Virus record (IMG/VR): IMGVR_UViG_3300032086_002762
Coordinates: 1 to 25,594 of that record
Reading direction: 5' to 3' (one strand)
Length of the DNA: 25,594 nucleotides
DNA from: a virus
This document shows positions 17,180-23,215 of this stretch, piece after piece. A program made the position numbers and the translations under genes. The notes under the pieces were generated by a model. The model did not search any database and was not told where the DNA came from. It saw nothing but the letters and a program-made list of their open reading frames with translations. The stretch's first letter is position 1; every line of letters starts with the position of its first letter.

Positions 17180-17364
17180 TGCATAATATAAAGATTGAAC
17201 CTGCAAGTTGGGTAAAAGTATTTGCTTTGATTGCAAAGTTGGTTCAGTATGCCAAAGGTGGTTTTACTCCAGATGAAAAGCAGGAACTAATCTCTGATCT
17301 TCTGGACGTGTTGGGTATATTAGCCAATGATATTGGCGAGGATATATCACATGCCGAGAGGTAA
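17179..17364 (+). CDS. Small helical protein upstream of the endolysin (unknown)
   Basis: A 61-aa protein coupled to the previous gene through TAATG, with AAGGA about 6 bases upstream. It is mostly predicted alpha-helical and amphipathic (SWVKVFALIAKLVQYAKGGF, then DEKQELISDLLDVLGILAND), with an acidic C-terminus. There is no long enough hydrophobic stretch for a confident membrane helix, so I do not call it a holin, though its position next to the amidase makes that worth noting. Its last 14 bases overlap the start of the amidase gene. Confidence 0.55.
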   Translation: MHNIKIEPASWVKVFALIAKLVQYAKGGFTPDEKQELISDLLDVLGILANDIGEDISHAER

Positions 17365-17773
17365 GAGAACTATCCGCAAAATAATCGTACATCATAGTGC
17401 TTCTCCTGTATCGACAACTGTAGCTGACATTGATCGTTGGCATAAAGAACGAGGATGGAGAGGCATTGGGTATCATTATGTGGTATTGGAACATGGTGAG
17501 ATTGCAGAAGGTAGGCATGTAAATAAACGTGGTGCGCATACTTTACATCATAATACGGACAGCATTGGTATATGTGTCACAGGAAATTTTGAGAACTATC
17601 ATTGTCCAAAGCCACGTTTCGATGCGCTTGTACATTTTATTAATGAGCTCATTGATAAGTATGACTTGGATTGGACAAAGGTACATTATCATAAGGAGTT
17701 TGCGAATACTGCGTGTTGTGGAAAGTTTCTTATTGACCAGCTGATTCAATATAGACGTGGAAATATATGTTAA
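17351..17773 (+). CDS. N-acetylmuramoyl-L-alanine amidase endolysin (Amidase_2 / T7-lysozyme fold)
   Basis: A 140-aa zinc amidase predicted to cut the bond between N-acetylmuramic acid and L-alanine in peptidoglycan and so lyse the host. The motifs align by eye with T7 lysozyme: IIVHHSAS with zinc ligand His14 (T7 His17), GIGYHYVV with catalytic Tyr41 (T7 Tyr46), NTDSIGICVTGNF, and HKEFANTACCGKF with ligands His114 and Cys122 (T7 His122 and Cys130). The T7 catalytic lysine 128 corresponds to Thr120, as in many PGRP-type amidases. I chose the ATG at 17351, which has GCGAGG 9 bases upstream. The ATG at 17327 has no ribosome site. There is no signal peptide, so a holin would be needed. T7 lysozyme also inhibits RNA polymerase, but nothing here shows that. 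Confidence 0.93.
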   Translation: MPRGKRTIRKIIVHHSASPVSTTVADIDRWHKERGWRGIGYHYVVLEHGEIAEGRHVNKRGAHTLHHNTDSIGICVTGNFENYHCPKPRFDALVHFINELIDKYDLDWTKVHYHKEFANTACCGKFLIDQLIQYRRGNIC

Positions 17774-18057
17774 AAACATTTTTGGCACGTCATTTAAAAC
17801 ATGGTCAGTTGAAGGCTGTGGCACGTAGAGCAGGTATACATGCCAACTCTGTGTACGCATGGAACAAAGGTAGGAATCAGCCTAATGTTATCTCTTGCAT
17901 ATGGTTTTTTCGTGCCATTGCAGAGTACACAGGTAAGAACTATGAACTATTATGGATAGAATATATTTATACATTGGAGGGTAATAAAGATGCCGATAAA
18001 AAAGTACAAGAGTGGGTACAAAGTCTCAGGAACAAAGACAAAAAAGCCGATGAGTAA
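17767..18057 (+). CDS. HTH (Cro/C1-XRE type) DNA-binding protein
   Basis: A 96-aa protein overlapping the amidase stop by seven bases. Residues about 12-65 resemble a Cro/C1 helix-turn-helix: GQLKAVARRAGIHANSVYAW with the turn near RAGIHANSV, then NKGRNQPNVIS and a helical stretch ending in YTLEG. The C-terminal 25 residues are highly charged. It probably regulates phage transcription, though an unusual site for it inside the lysis cluster means it could instead bind nucleic acid in another role. The final 68 bases overlap, in another frame, the following 44-aa gene, whose strong ribosome site lies inside this coding sequence. Confidence 0.65.
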   Translation: MLKTFLARHLKHGQLKAVARRAGIHANSVYAWNKGRNQPNVISCIWFFRAIAEYTGKNYELLWIEYIYTLEGNKDADKKVQEWVQSLRNKDKKADE

Positions 18058-18124
18058 GACCAAAGCAACGAAACAACAGAAAGCAATCTACGCAAACAAG
18101 AAGAAGAAGAATGGCAAAAGATAG
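17990..18124 (+). CDS. 44-aa basic protein nested over the end of the HTH gene
   Basis: This gene starts at the ATG 17990, preceded by the strongest Shine-Dalgarno of the area, GGAGGG at 17976-17981, 8 bases upstream. The product is very basic (PIKKYKSGYKVSGTKTKKPM, then QQKAIYANKKKKNGKR). A Lys-rich peptide with a '(K)QQKAIYA-x-K' end is a pattern I recall in small proteins of aquatic phages, function unknown. It overlaps the HTH gene by 68 bases in a different frame, and its stop overlaps the next ATG by 14 bases. The strong ribosome site and the recurring pattern make it likely real despite its size. Confidence 0.65.
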   Translation: MPIKKYKSGYKVSGTKTKKPMSKTKATKQQKAIYANKKKKNGKR

Positions 18125-18440
18125 TTGCTATAAGAAAGTCAAGAGGTCTTATAAAAAGTTTCCTTCTGCACGAGCAAGTCAAGCGATAGCCAAGTGTCGT
18201 AAGGGTAAGGGGAAGGTACGCAAAACAAAAGCAGGTACATCCTTGAAACGATGGGAAAAGGAAAAGTGGAAAGATACAAAGACAGGCAAGGCATGTGGGG
18301 CAGGAGGCAAAACAGAATACTGTAGACCTACCAAACGTGTGTCAAGCAAAACGCCAAAGACTGCTTCACAAATATCTCCAGCTAAAAAACGTGCTAACAT
18401 TCGAAGGAAATCCCAGGGGAAACGTGCTAAGAAAGTGTAG
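18111..18440 (+). CDS. DUF5872-type small basic protein
   Basis: A 109-aa protein rich in Lys, Arg and Cys, with a purine-rich AAGAAGAAGA run just before the ATG. The pattern CYKKVKRSYKKFPSARASQA, AKCRKGKGKVRKT, LKRWEKEKWKDTKTGK and ACGAGGKTEYCRPTKRVSSK is, as I recall it, the DUF5872-like family found in phages and large algal viruses. Its function is unknown. Conserved Cys residues and basic charge suggest a zinc- or nucleic-acid-binding virion component. It is the last plus-strand gene and overlaps the convergent nuclease gene by 14 bases, with no visible terminator between the two transcription units. Confidence 0.75.
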   Translation: MAKDSCYKKVKRSYKKFPSARASQAIAKCRKGKGKVRKTKAGTSLKRWEKEKWKDTKTGKACGAGGKTEYCRPTKRVSSKTPKTASQISPAKKRANIRRKSQGKRAKKV

Positions 18441-19020
18441 GTAAGAACGGAGCTTCTTTGTATACTTTTGCTGTGTGATACTGCATCCTGTCATGTAGTC
18501 TGTATTCAATCTCATCCGAGTATTTGTCTACGATATCTTCCAAAGTAGGAATCGGTTTTATTTTTCCGATGAATCCAAAGACTTCTGATTCTTTCAGGAA
18601 GCGTACTCCTTCTGAGTTTACTCGCGTAGGTTTGCGCATTGTGTATCGTGCTTTCACAGCTGATGTAAACATGTCTCCATTGTACCAATAGTGTGTATTG
18701 GTAGGAAGATCAACGTACACGATATAGTTGGGAGAGTATACCAAGTACTCTGCATATCCCATACTTGCGGTCTGTATAATCTCGGCAAAGAACGTAGGGT
18801 ATTTGTCTCCGCAATCGGCAGACTTTACTTCGATGGAACGTATATCATTTCCAAATTCAACAAGTATATCGAATGGAGTATCGGGATGTTTAGGTAGGTA
18901 GGCGTGTAGATGTCCAAACGCAAAATGAGAAAGTAAAGAATGGCTGTGATTGTTTATACAGTCAATCACAGCCATTTCGGTTTTGATACCTTGGAGGAGT
19001 AGAGAAGAGAAGTTAGTCAT
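18427..19020 (-). CDS. PD-(D/E)XK-fold nuclease
   Basis: A 197-aa protein. The frame extends upstream to 19176, but I chose the ATG at 19018-19020, which overlaps the end of the primase gene by eight bases and implies translational coupling. The nuclease signature is Glu15 in GIKTEMAVID, then Asp51 in DTPFDILVEF, and the E-x-K core Glu64-Val-Lys66 in IRSIEVKSAD, flanked by strands as in the restriction-endonuclease fold. A metal-dependent DNA cut is therefore likely. The role could be resolving recombination intermediates, degrading host DNA or primer removal, which cannot be told apart here. It ends 14 bases inside the convergent DUF5872-type gene. Confidence 0.75.
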   Translation of the reverse strand: MTNFSSLLLQGIKTEMAVIDCINNHSHSLLSHFAFGHLHAYLPKHPDTPFDILVEFGNDIRSIEVKSADCGDKYPTFFAEIIQTASMGYAEYLVYSPNYIVYVDLPTNTHYWYNGDMFTSAVKARYTMRKPTRVNSEGVRFLKESEVFGFIGKIKPIPTLEDIVDKYSDEIEYRLHDRMQYHTAKVYKEAPFLPTLS

Positions 19021-21229
19021 CAGAGGGGGCGAGATACCATCCAGACTTATTCTTTCCATTACGTCTACAACGCTTGCCATTGTTTTGTAGCTGGCATCCA
19101 AGACGCAATAGCAATGCAGGATAATAGTTCTCGTAGTTGGAAGGTTTGATTGAAGTAGATGCATATACTGTATCAATCATCTCTTGGATTGTAAAGAATT
19201 TTCCTGCCTGATTGATAAGGTATTCATCTACCATTGTTTCATGTATACCTGTCACAGCACGAGAGGAGTTCTCTGCGGAGGATAATGCCTGTTCTTCTGG
19301 AGTAAGCCACCATTCCTCTCCAGCTTGCAATCGATGAACAGCCTCTGCCCATAGTTGATCACGATGAAGTTCAAGTAGCTTTGTGGAATAACCCATGTGA
19401 TTCTCTTTGCTCTTACATTCAACGAACCAATACCTACGAGAACCTGTTTTGTCTTTGAAGATACCGACATCATCGTCATTGGTAGAGCCTGAGAACACAG
19501 CAGTACGGGGTACTTTCACTTCGTGCTTCGTGTACGCTCGTCTGAATGTATCATACTGCTCATCCAAGAAGTTCTTTACAATGTTTGCATCCTTCTTGGC
19601 TAAGTTGGCAAGTTCTGCCATCTCATGAATCCATGCAGTACGCAGAATGGATCGACCATCCTTCTCTCCGATGTTGATCTGAGAAGAGTTGTACCATGAG
19701 TAGCCTGTAATGGGACAACATCCGGCCATGATTCGAAAGAACGTACCTTTTCCATGTCCTTGTCCAGCTTTCAATGTAAGCATGGTGTCCACTTTGCATC
19801 CAGGCTTTAGTGCACGAGCCACAGCGGAGATTGCCCATTTGCGACCATATATTCTATTGAGTTTGTTGTCCTCTGCTTTCATGTAGTCAATAAGGATGGT
19901 GTCTAGTCTCTCTTCTCCATCCCATACTAGACCATTGAGATAGTCTGTAAGAGTATTGCGTGTGTCCCGTACACATGCCAAGAGGATAGCATACTGTACA
20001 TCTTTCAGGTTTACTTTGCGACCATGAAAGTATTTCCTACGCATATCATTCATGATTTGTATTTCCATTGCATCAGTCATAGCATCTCCTTTGGAGAAAC
20101 ACTTCTGCCTTATCTCGCAAAACCACAGGTCTAGGTTCATTTGTTCAAGAACAATAGACATGTTGTCGATGACACACAATACTTCCCATTGGGTATGTCT
20201 ATCTAGGTAGTTTATTTCAAGACCATTGTCACTACCCACACAGTCCATGTGGGTGCGCAGTTTATTGACACACGTCAATCGATAGCGTGATAGCCCAAAG
20301 GCATTCGTGCTTCGATGGATGAATGCACTACCCATTGTTCCAGAACCTGGAGCATAGCACTGATACTTGCCATCTCTTTTGGGTAGATTGTACCATTGTT
20401 CGATGTACCATTCGAAGGTACGTGTTTGTCCATCGTGTCCCGTAATCGGATAGTGAGCAGGACAAGTGATTACTCGGAATCTATCAGAAGTAGAATGATT
20501 AGAAGCAAAAGCATTATCTGTACTTGGAGCGACAGTATTGGATTGTGTGGGTAGTGTACGAGTATCGGGTACAATAGACATAATGGAGTTGACGTCAATC
20601 ATTCCTCCATCCCCACGAGATTGCCAAGAATGTACTTCTCTGTCGATTCGTGTGCATGGATAGAACCAAAGCCGAGAGGGATCTTTTGTTTGTATGTCAT
20701 TTTCAGGAAAATATGTACACATGTATTGCCATATTTTTTTGTACATATTGGGCGTACATGGTTTGCTGAGGGGTATAATAACTCGGAATGCATTGGAGCC
20801 ACATTTGTTTGAGTAGGAAGAATAAGCATTATAGCATAACCCACTATTCATTAGGCGTTGAAACACAGACTCTGTTTGTTCATTCGTTAACTTGTCCATA
20901 TCCATAATGAATGCATTAATATGCTTCACGTTTTTTATGGAACGAGAACCATTTTTATTTGACCATGTGACCGGACAAAAGAGGGGAGCATCGAGCTTGC
21001 CAAGTTCTATTATCTTGCCTTTGCTATCTGTCTTTGTGGCCATGTTGGATGTAATCAAAAACTCAAGCTGGCCAGCTTGTAGTGTAGTTTCTACTGCATT
21101 GGATAGAGCATTTGTATAGTGCCATCCTTTGTTGGGTGCAGGATGACGTGTAGCTTTTATTTGCATGTCAGCTGCTTTAATGTTGTCAGTTGTAATGTAC
21201 TGTGATATATTGTCTTTACTAATAATCAT
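19013..21229 (-). CDS. Primase-helicase: AEP-like primase fused to VirE-type SF3-like/AAA+ ATPase
   Basis: A 738-aa replication protein with AAGGAAA before the ATG. The N-terminal half resembles an archaeo-eukaryotic primase: hydrophobic-D-x-D in NAFIMDMDKL (Asp110, Asp112), then GSNAFRVIIPLSKP and DPSRLWFYPC. The C-terminal half (about 425-610) matches the virulence-associated E family: LNGLVWDGEERLD, Walker A GQGHGKGT (489-496), Walker B-like AWIHEMAE (Glu536), sensor-like FSGSTND and an arginine-finger region GSRRYWFVE. The tail 690-738 may be a small winged-helix. The protein should synthesise primers and unwind DNA at the phage fork. The Walker A has Gly where Ser/Thr-Thr is usual (GKGT instead of GKST). 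I infer that it starts replication, possibly at the motif array near 25 kb. Confidence 0.88.
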   Translation of the reverse strand: MIISKDNISQYITTDNIKAADMQIKATRHPAPNKGWHYTNALSNAVETTLQAGQLEFLITSNMATKTDSKGKIIELGKLDAPLFCPVTWSNKNGSRSIKNVKHINAFIMDMDKLTNEQTESVFQRLMNSGLCYNAYSSYSNKCGSNAFRVIIPLSKPCTPNMYKKIWQYMCTYFPENDIQTKDPSRLWFYPCTRIDREVHSWQSRGDGGMIDVNSIMSIVPDTRTLPTQSNTVAPSTDNAFASNHSTSDRFRVITCPAHYPITGHDGQTRTFEWYIEQWYNLPKRDGKYQCYAPGSGTMGSAFIHRSTNAFGLSRYRLTCVNKLRTHMDCVGSDNGLEINYLDRHTQWEVLCVIDNMSIVLEQMNLDLWFCEIRQKCFSKGDAMTDAMEIQIMNDMRRKYFHGRKVNLKDVQYAILLACVRDTRNTLTDYLNGLVWDGEERLDTILIDYMKAEDNKLNRIYGRKWAISAVARALKPGCKVDTMLTLKAGQGHGKGTFFRIMAGCCPITGYSWYNSSQINIGEKDGRSILRTAWIHEMAELANLAKKDANIVKNFLDEQYDTFRRAYTKHEVKVPRTAVFSGSTNDDDVGIFKDKTGSRRYWFVECKSKENHMGYSTKLLELHRDQLWAEAVHRLQAGEEWWLTPEEQALSSAENSSRAVTGIHETMVDEYLINQAGKFFTIQEMIDTVYASTSIKPSNYENYYPALLLRLGCQLQNNGKRCRRNGKNKSGWYLAPSDD

Positions 21230-21235
21230 TTTGTT

Positions 21236-21289
21236 TCCTTGTGATTGTTATTTGTGTTGTGTGGGAGAGGGTGTGGTGTCCTCTCCCAC
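21236..21289 (-). promoter_or_regulatory. Hairpin leader before the primase gene
   Basis: A perfect 10-bp inverted repeat, GTGGGAGAGG (21261-21270) and CCTCTCCCAC (21280-21289), with a 9-base loop. On the minus strand it overlaps the last codons and stop region of the ribbon-helix-helix gene and precedes a C/A-rich stretch and AAGGAAACAAAATG. There is no T-tract, so it is not a classical terminator. It occupies the same junction position as the hairpins of the other minus-strand leaders. Confidence 0.7.
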
Positions 21290-21505
21290 TTTGTTTTCTA
21301 GTGATGTAATACGATCGTCAAGTTCTGACAAGTCATATCCGGCATCAACGATGTTGAGCATCATGAGATTCTCTGCAATGAATAGACCAAGTGCATGTCT
21401 CATGGCCATGACCATCGTGATTCCCTTTGCTTTTGCAATCGTATTGAAGGTTTGGTATGTCTTTGCATCCATCTTAATGGGATATACTTTGCGTTCTTGT
21501 TTCAT
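21248..21505 (-). CDS. Ribbon-helix-helix-like small protein, putative regulator
   Basis: An 85-aa protein. The ATG at 21505 overlaps the previous stop (ATGA) with AGGAG just upstream. An N-terminal strand (ERKVYPIKM) is followed by two helices (DAKTYQTFNTIAKAKGITMV and MAMRHALGLFIAENL), the order of a ribbon-helix-helix DNA-binding domain. The C-terminus is acidic and Thr/Pro-rich. It may autoregulate the operon or control copy number before the primase, which is inference. The first five codons are identical at DNA level to those of the SWIM gene at 22001. The hairpin before the primase lies in its 3' end. Confidence 0.55.
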   Translation of the reverse strand: MKQERKVYPIKMDAKTYQTFNTIAKAKGITMVMAMRHALGLFIAENLMMLNIVDAGYDLSELDDRITSLENKVGEDTTPSPTQHK

Positions 21506-21759
21506 TTTTTCTCCTGTGGTGTGGTAATGGATGTTGGTTTGTGCGCACGAAGCAATACATGTTCGATGGCATCGTGCATTGTGGAATGTTTCGTAGCCTC
21601 AACCATTGTGGGAGTCTGCTCTAATACATGAGCATATCCGAGCTGTGATACAGTATTGAGCACGACAAAGTATCTATCATGCTCTTTATTGTTAACTACA
21701 ATGTGTGTTGGATGGTGCTCTACCGTCCATTCGGGATAGAGCGAGAATAGATTAATCAT
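21502..21759 (-). CDS. 85-aa hypothetical protein
   Basis: The ATG at 21759 is chosen over the longer open frame to 21960. It overlaps the SWIM gene stop (ATGA) and has AAAGGAG 7 bases upstream. The product (NLFSLYPEWTVEHHPTHIVV, RYFVVLNTVSQLGYAHVL, ending TPQEKK) is a small alpha/beta protein with no family I recognise. It sits in the middle of a chain of three translationally coupled genes (SWIM, this gene, ribbon-helix-helix), which suggests the three act together. Confidence 0.6.
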   Translation of the reverse strand: MINLFSLYPEWTVEHHPTHIVVNNKEHDRYFVVLNTVSQLGYAHVLEQTPTMVEATKHSTMHDAIEHVLLRAHKPTSITTPQEKK

Positions 21760-22001
21760 GTAATCTCCTTTTGTGTGATGTACTCTCGTACAAGTTTCTT
21801 GTGATAACAGTTCTTGCCATACGTGTATGCTTGGCATAAGCATATGACTCCCCAACCTGGATTGGAGAGACGTTTCACTGCATGTGTATGAGGAGGATTC
21901 TCCCCATCCCATTGGATGTGTATGGTCACCAGCTTGTTCTTTGTAGTTGGATGTGTCCATTCATCTCGTACATGTGATACAATCTTACGTTCTTGTTTCA
22001 T
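21756..22001 (-). CDS. SWIM zinc-finger protein
   Basis: An 81-aa protein consisting mostly of a SWIM-type zinc finger. The ligands C-x-C-x8-C-x-H are Cys54, Cys56, Cys65 and His67 in ICLCQAYTYGKNCYHKKLV, preceded by the usual strand-rich lead-in (THAVKRLSNPGWGV). SWIM fingers mediate DNA or protein binding in helicases, transposases and recombination regulators, and stand-alone phage copies are of unknown role. The start follows AGGAG, and the upstream region holds leader module A. It shares its first codons (MKQERK) with the ribbon-helix-helix gene. The stop overlaps the next ATG. Confidence 0.75.
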   Translation of the reverse strand: MKQERKIVSHVRDEWTHPTTKNKLVTIHIQWDGENPPHTHAVKRLSNPGWGVICLCQAYTYGKNCYHKKLVREYITQKEIT

Positions 22002-22010
22002 GGTCTTATT

Positions 22011-22072
22011 CTCCTGTGTGGTGTGGTGTAGTCTGTTGTAGACTCAAAATGTGGCATGCATTACACATGCCA
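22011..22072 (-). promoter_or_regulatory. Two-hairpin leader module A (before SWIM gene)
   Basis: In minus-strand order: hairpin 1 TGGCATG/CATGCCA (22072-22066 and 22058-22052), then CATTTTG, hairpin 2 AGTCT-ACAAC-AGACT (22044-22030), a G-free ACACCACACC stretch and AGGAG. A 39-base block spanning both hairpins is identical to module B. Confidence 0.8.
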
Positions 22073-22078
22073 AGTAGA

Positions 22079-22267
22079 CTATCGAAGTAGTTGTTCGATG
22101 TGTTTGTAGATGGTTGGCATGCAGTCTTTGCATACCAACTGAGCAAGATGTGGGTATGATGACATATGTGTACGAACAAGTTCGTATGATTCCAAGTCAT
22201 CGCATATCATCTCTTCCAAGATCAGAAGAGTTAGTATATCATGTTGATCTTCTGTGGTGTGATACAT
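22079..22267 (-). CDS. 62-aa hypothetical protein
   Basis: The start at 22267 is set by AAAGGAG 5-11 bases upstream. The protein is acidic at the N-terminus and helical (DILTLLILEEMICDDLESYE, then THMSSYPHLAQLVCKDCMPT). A C-x-x-C at VCKDC is the only notable motif and could bind metal, but it is isolated. The leader before it is the short form (one hairpin plus the C/A-rich spacer). No family recognised. Confidence 0.55.
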   Translation of the reverse strand: MYHTTEDQHDILTLLILEEMICDDLESYELVRTHMSSYPHLAQLVCKDCMPTIYKHIEQLLR

Positions 22268-22271
22268 GGTG

Positions 22272-22306
22272 TCTCCTTTGTGGTGGTGTTGGTGGGGTTA
22301 TCCCCA
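22272..22306 (-). promoter_or_regulatory. Short leader with GGGG/CCCC hairpin enclosing the upstream stop codon
   Basis: TGGGG-TTAT-CCCCA (22293-22306) forms a 5-bp, GC-rich stem whose four-base loop, read on the minus strand, contains the TAA stop of the methyltransferase-like gene. It is followed by a C/A-rich ACACCACCAC and AAAGGAG, like the other leaders but without the second hairpin. Confidence 0.65.
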
Positions 22307-22864
22307 TTGGTCTGCCATCGCTTGTGCAATGCCAAGAAATGTTTTGGATCGTTTTGTCTTGGAACGATGCAGTAATGTCCAAGAACCTTCGCATGGTACA
22401 ACGTTGGTAGGTTGTAATGGGGACAATCCTCGCGTCCACAGTAGTGTGCGCTTGGAAAATGGATGTCCAAAATGATATGGTTGTATCACTTGCGAAGGAG
22501 AAGGAAGTTTAAAAATGCGTAGAGGAGTTGGATTCTCTATGCATACTTTTGCAATGGGTGCTGTCCAAAGTCTATCGAAAAAGACTCTGGCTTCAAAGCC
22601 TAGCTGCAATCTTTTGGGATCGGGCTTGCCAGGTATTTTGAACAACCTATTGGCTCCAGCTCGTGACAAGTAAGTGCATGGTGGGAATGCAATAAGCATA
22701 TCCCAATGTTCTCTTAGCAATACTTTTATGGCATCATCTTGGATGTGCCATTCGGGATTGTCTCCTGATGTGGCGAGTATATCGCATGAGTATGCTTCGT
22801 GTCCCTTATCGCGGAACGCTTTGCATACTCTTTGGGATTCCTCACATGCTATAAGTATTTTCAT
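22298..22864 (-). CDS. Cytosine-C5 DNA methyltransferase-like protein
   Basis: A 188-aa protein. The ATG at 22862-22864 is chosen because it follows AAAGGAGACAAC and begins the family-typical MKILIACEESQRV. The longer frame to 22915 would run through the leader. Signatures are the N-terminal SAM-type GEESxxV-like strand, SCDIL, the motif PPCT (61-64, AFPPCTYLSR) with the potential catalytic Cys63, IENP (109-112), and a late HPFSKRTLLW. These match a compact phage family related to C5 cytosine methyltransferases. A classical target recognition domain is absent, and ENP replaces the usual ENV, so activity on cytosine is probable but unproven. No partner restriction gene is seen. The likely role is DNA self-protection. 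Its stop lies in a hairpin loop. Confidence 0.75.
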   Translation of the reverse strand: MKILIACEESQRVCKAFRDKGHEAYSCDILATSGDNPEWHIQDDAIKVLLREHWDMLIAFPPCTYLSRAGANRLFKIPGKPDPKRLQLGFEARVFFDRLWTAPIAKVCIENPTPLRIFKLPSPSQVIQPYHFGHPFSKRTLLWTRGLSPLQPTNVVPCEGSWTLLHRSKTKRSKTFLGIAQAMADQWG

Positions 22865-22869
22865 GTTGT

Positions 22870-22930
22870 CTCCTTTGTGGTGTGGTGTTAGTCTTGTAGA
22901 CTCAAAATGTGGCATGCATTACACATGCCA
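22870..22930 (-). promoter_or_regulatory. Two-hairpin leader module B (before methyltransferase-like gene)
   Basis: Minus-strand order: hairpin 1 TGGCATG/CATGCCA (22930-22910), CATTTTG, hairpin 2 AGTCT-ACA-AGACT (22902-22890), AACACCACACCAC, AAAGGAGACAAC, ATG. The loop of hairpin 2 is three bases, shorter than in the other modules, with an unchanged stem. Confidence 0.8.
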
Positions 22931-22936
22931 AGTAGA

Positions 22937-23119
22937 TTATGCAGACAAATCTTTGCTACGTTTATCGTACATGTCTTTAAGTTCATCAGATTCTTCTTCT
23001 GTTAGTTCAAAGTCAGATGTTGTTTCTTGGTGGCATTGCGGAAAGTCTGCCTCGCCATATTCCATGTACTGTTCTTGCATAAGATTCAATAGGTACTCAA
23101 ACGCTTCTTGCATTTTCAT
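22937..23119 (-). CDS. 60-aa acidic hypothetical protein
   Basis: Starts at 23119 after AAAAGGAGACAAC. A second in-frame ATG is two codons later. The protein is helical and strongly acidic (EAFEYLLNLMQEQYMEYGEA, then FELTEEESDELKDMYDKR). The acidic, DNA-like surface would suit a small inhibitor of host proteins, as is common among phage early genes, but nothing specific supports this. No family recognised. It is flanked by leader modules C upstream and B downstream. Confidence 0.6.
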   Translation of the reverse strand: MKMQEAFEYLLNLMQEQYMEYGEADFPQCHQETTSDFELTEEESDELKDMYDKRSKDLSA

Positions 23120-23123
23120 GTTG

Positions 23124-23195
23124 TCTCCTTTTGGTGTGGTGTTAGTCTTGTTGTAGACTCAAAATGTACCAACTAGATGTATAGTCTAGTCGGTA
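23124..23195 (-). promoter_or_regulatory. Two-hairpin leader module C (before 60-aa gene)
   Basis: Hairpin 1 differs from modules A and B: an 11-bp stem from 23067+100 region, precisely 23167-23177 with 23185-23195, seven-base loop. The pair 23171/23191 is A-C on the plus strand but U-G in the minus-strand RNA. It is followed by CATTTTG, hairpin 2 AGTCT-ACAACA-AGACT (23159-23144), AACACCACACC and AAAAGGAG. Confidence 0.8.
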
Positions 23196-23215
23196 TGTGT
23201 GTTAGGCTTTCAAGT

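Noticed and set aside
17179-17364. Holin assignment for the 61-aa protein before the amidase
   Set aside because: Its hydrophobic residues form amphipathic helices and no continuous membrane segment is long enough; the 77-aa protein at 16473 is the better candidate.
21502-21960. Long version (152 aa) of the 85-aa gene
   Set aside because: The extra 67 residues are the SWIM gene read out of frame; the ATG at 21759 has the ribosome site and ATGA overlap.
22674-23156. Plus-strand frame of 160 aa
   Set aside because: Antisense to the methyltransferase-like and 60-aa genes and running through two leader modules; no ribosome site.
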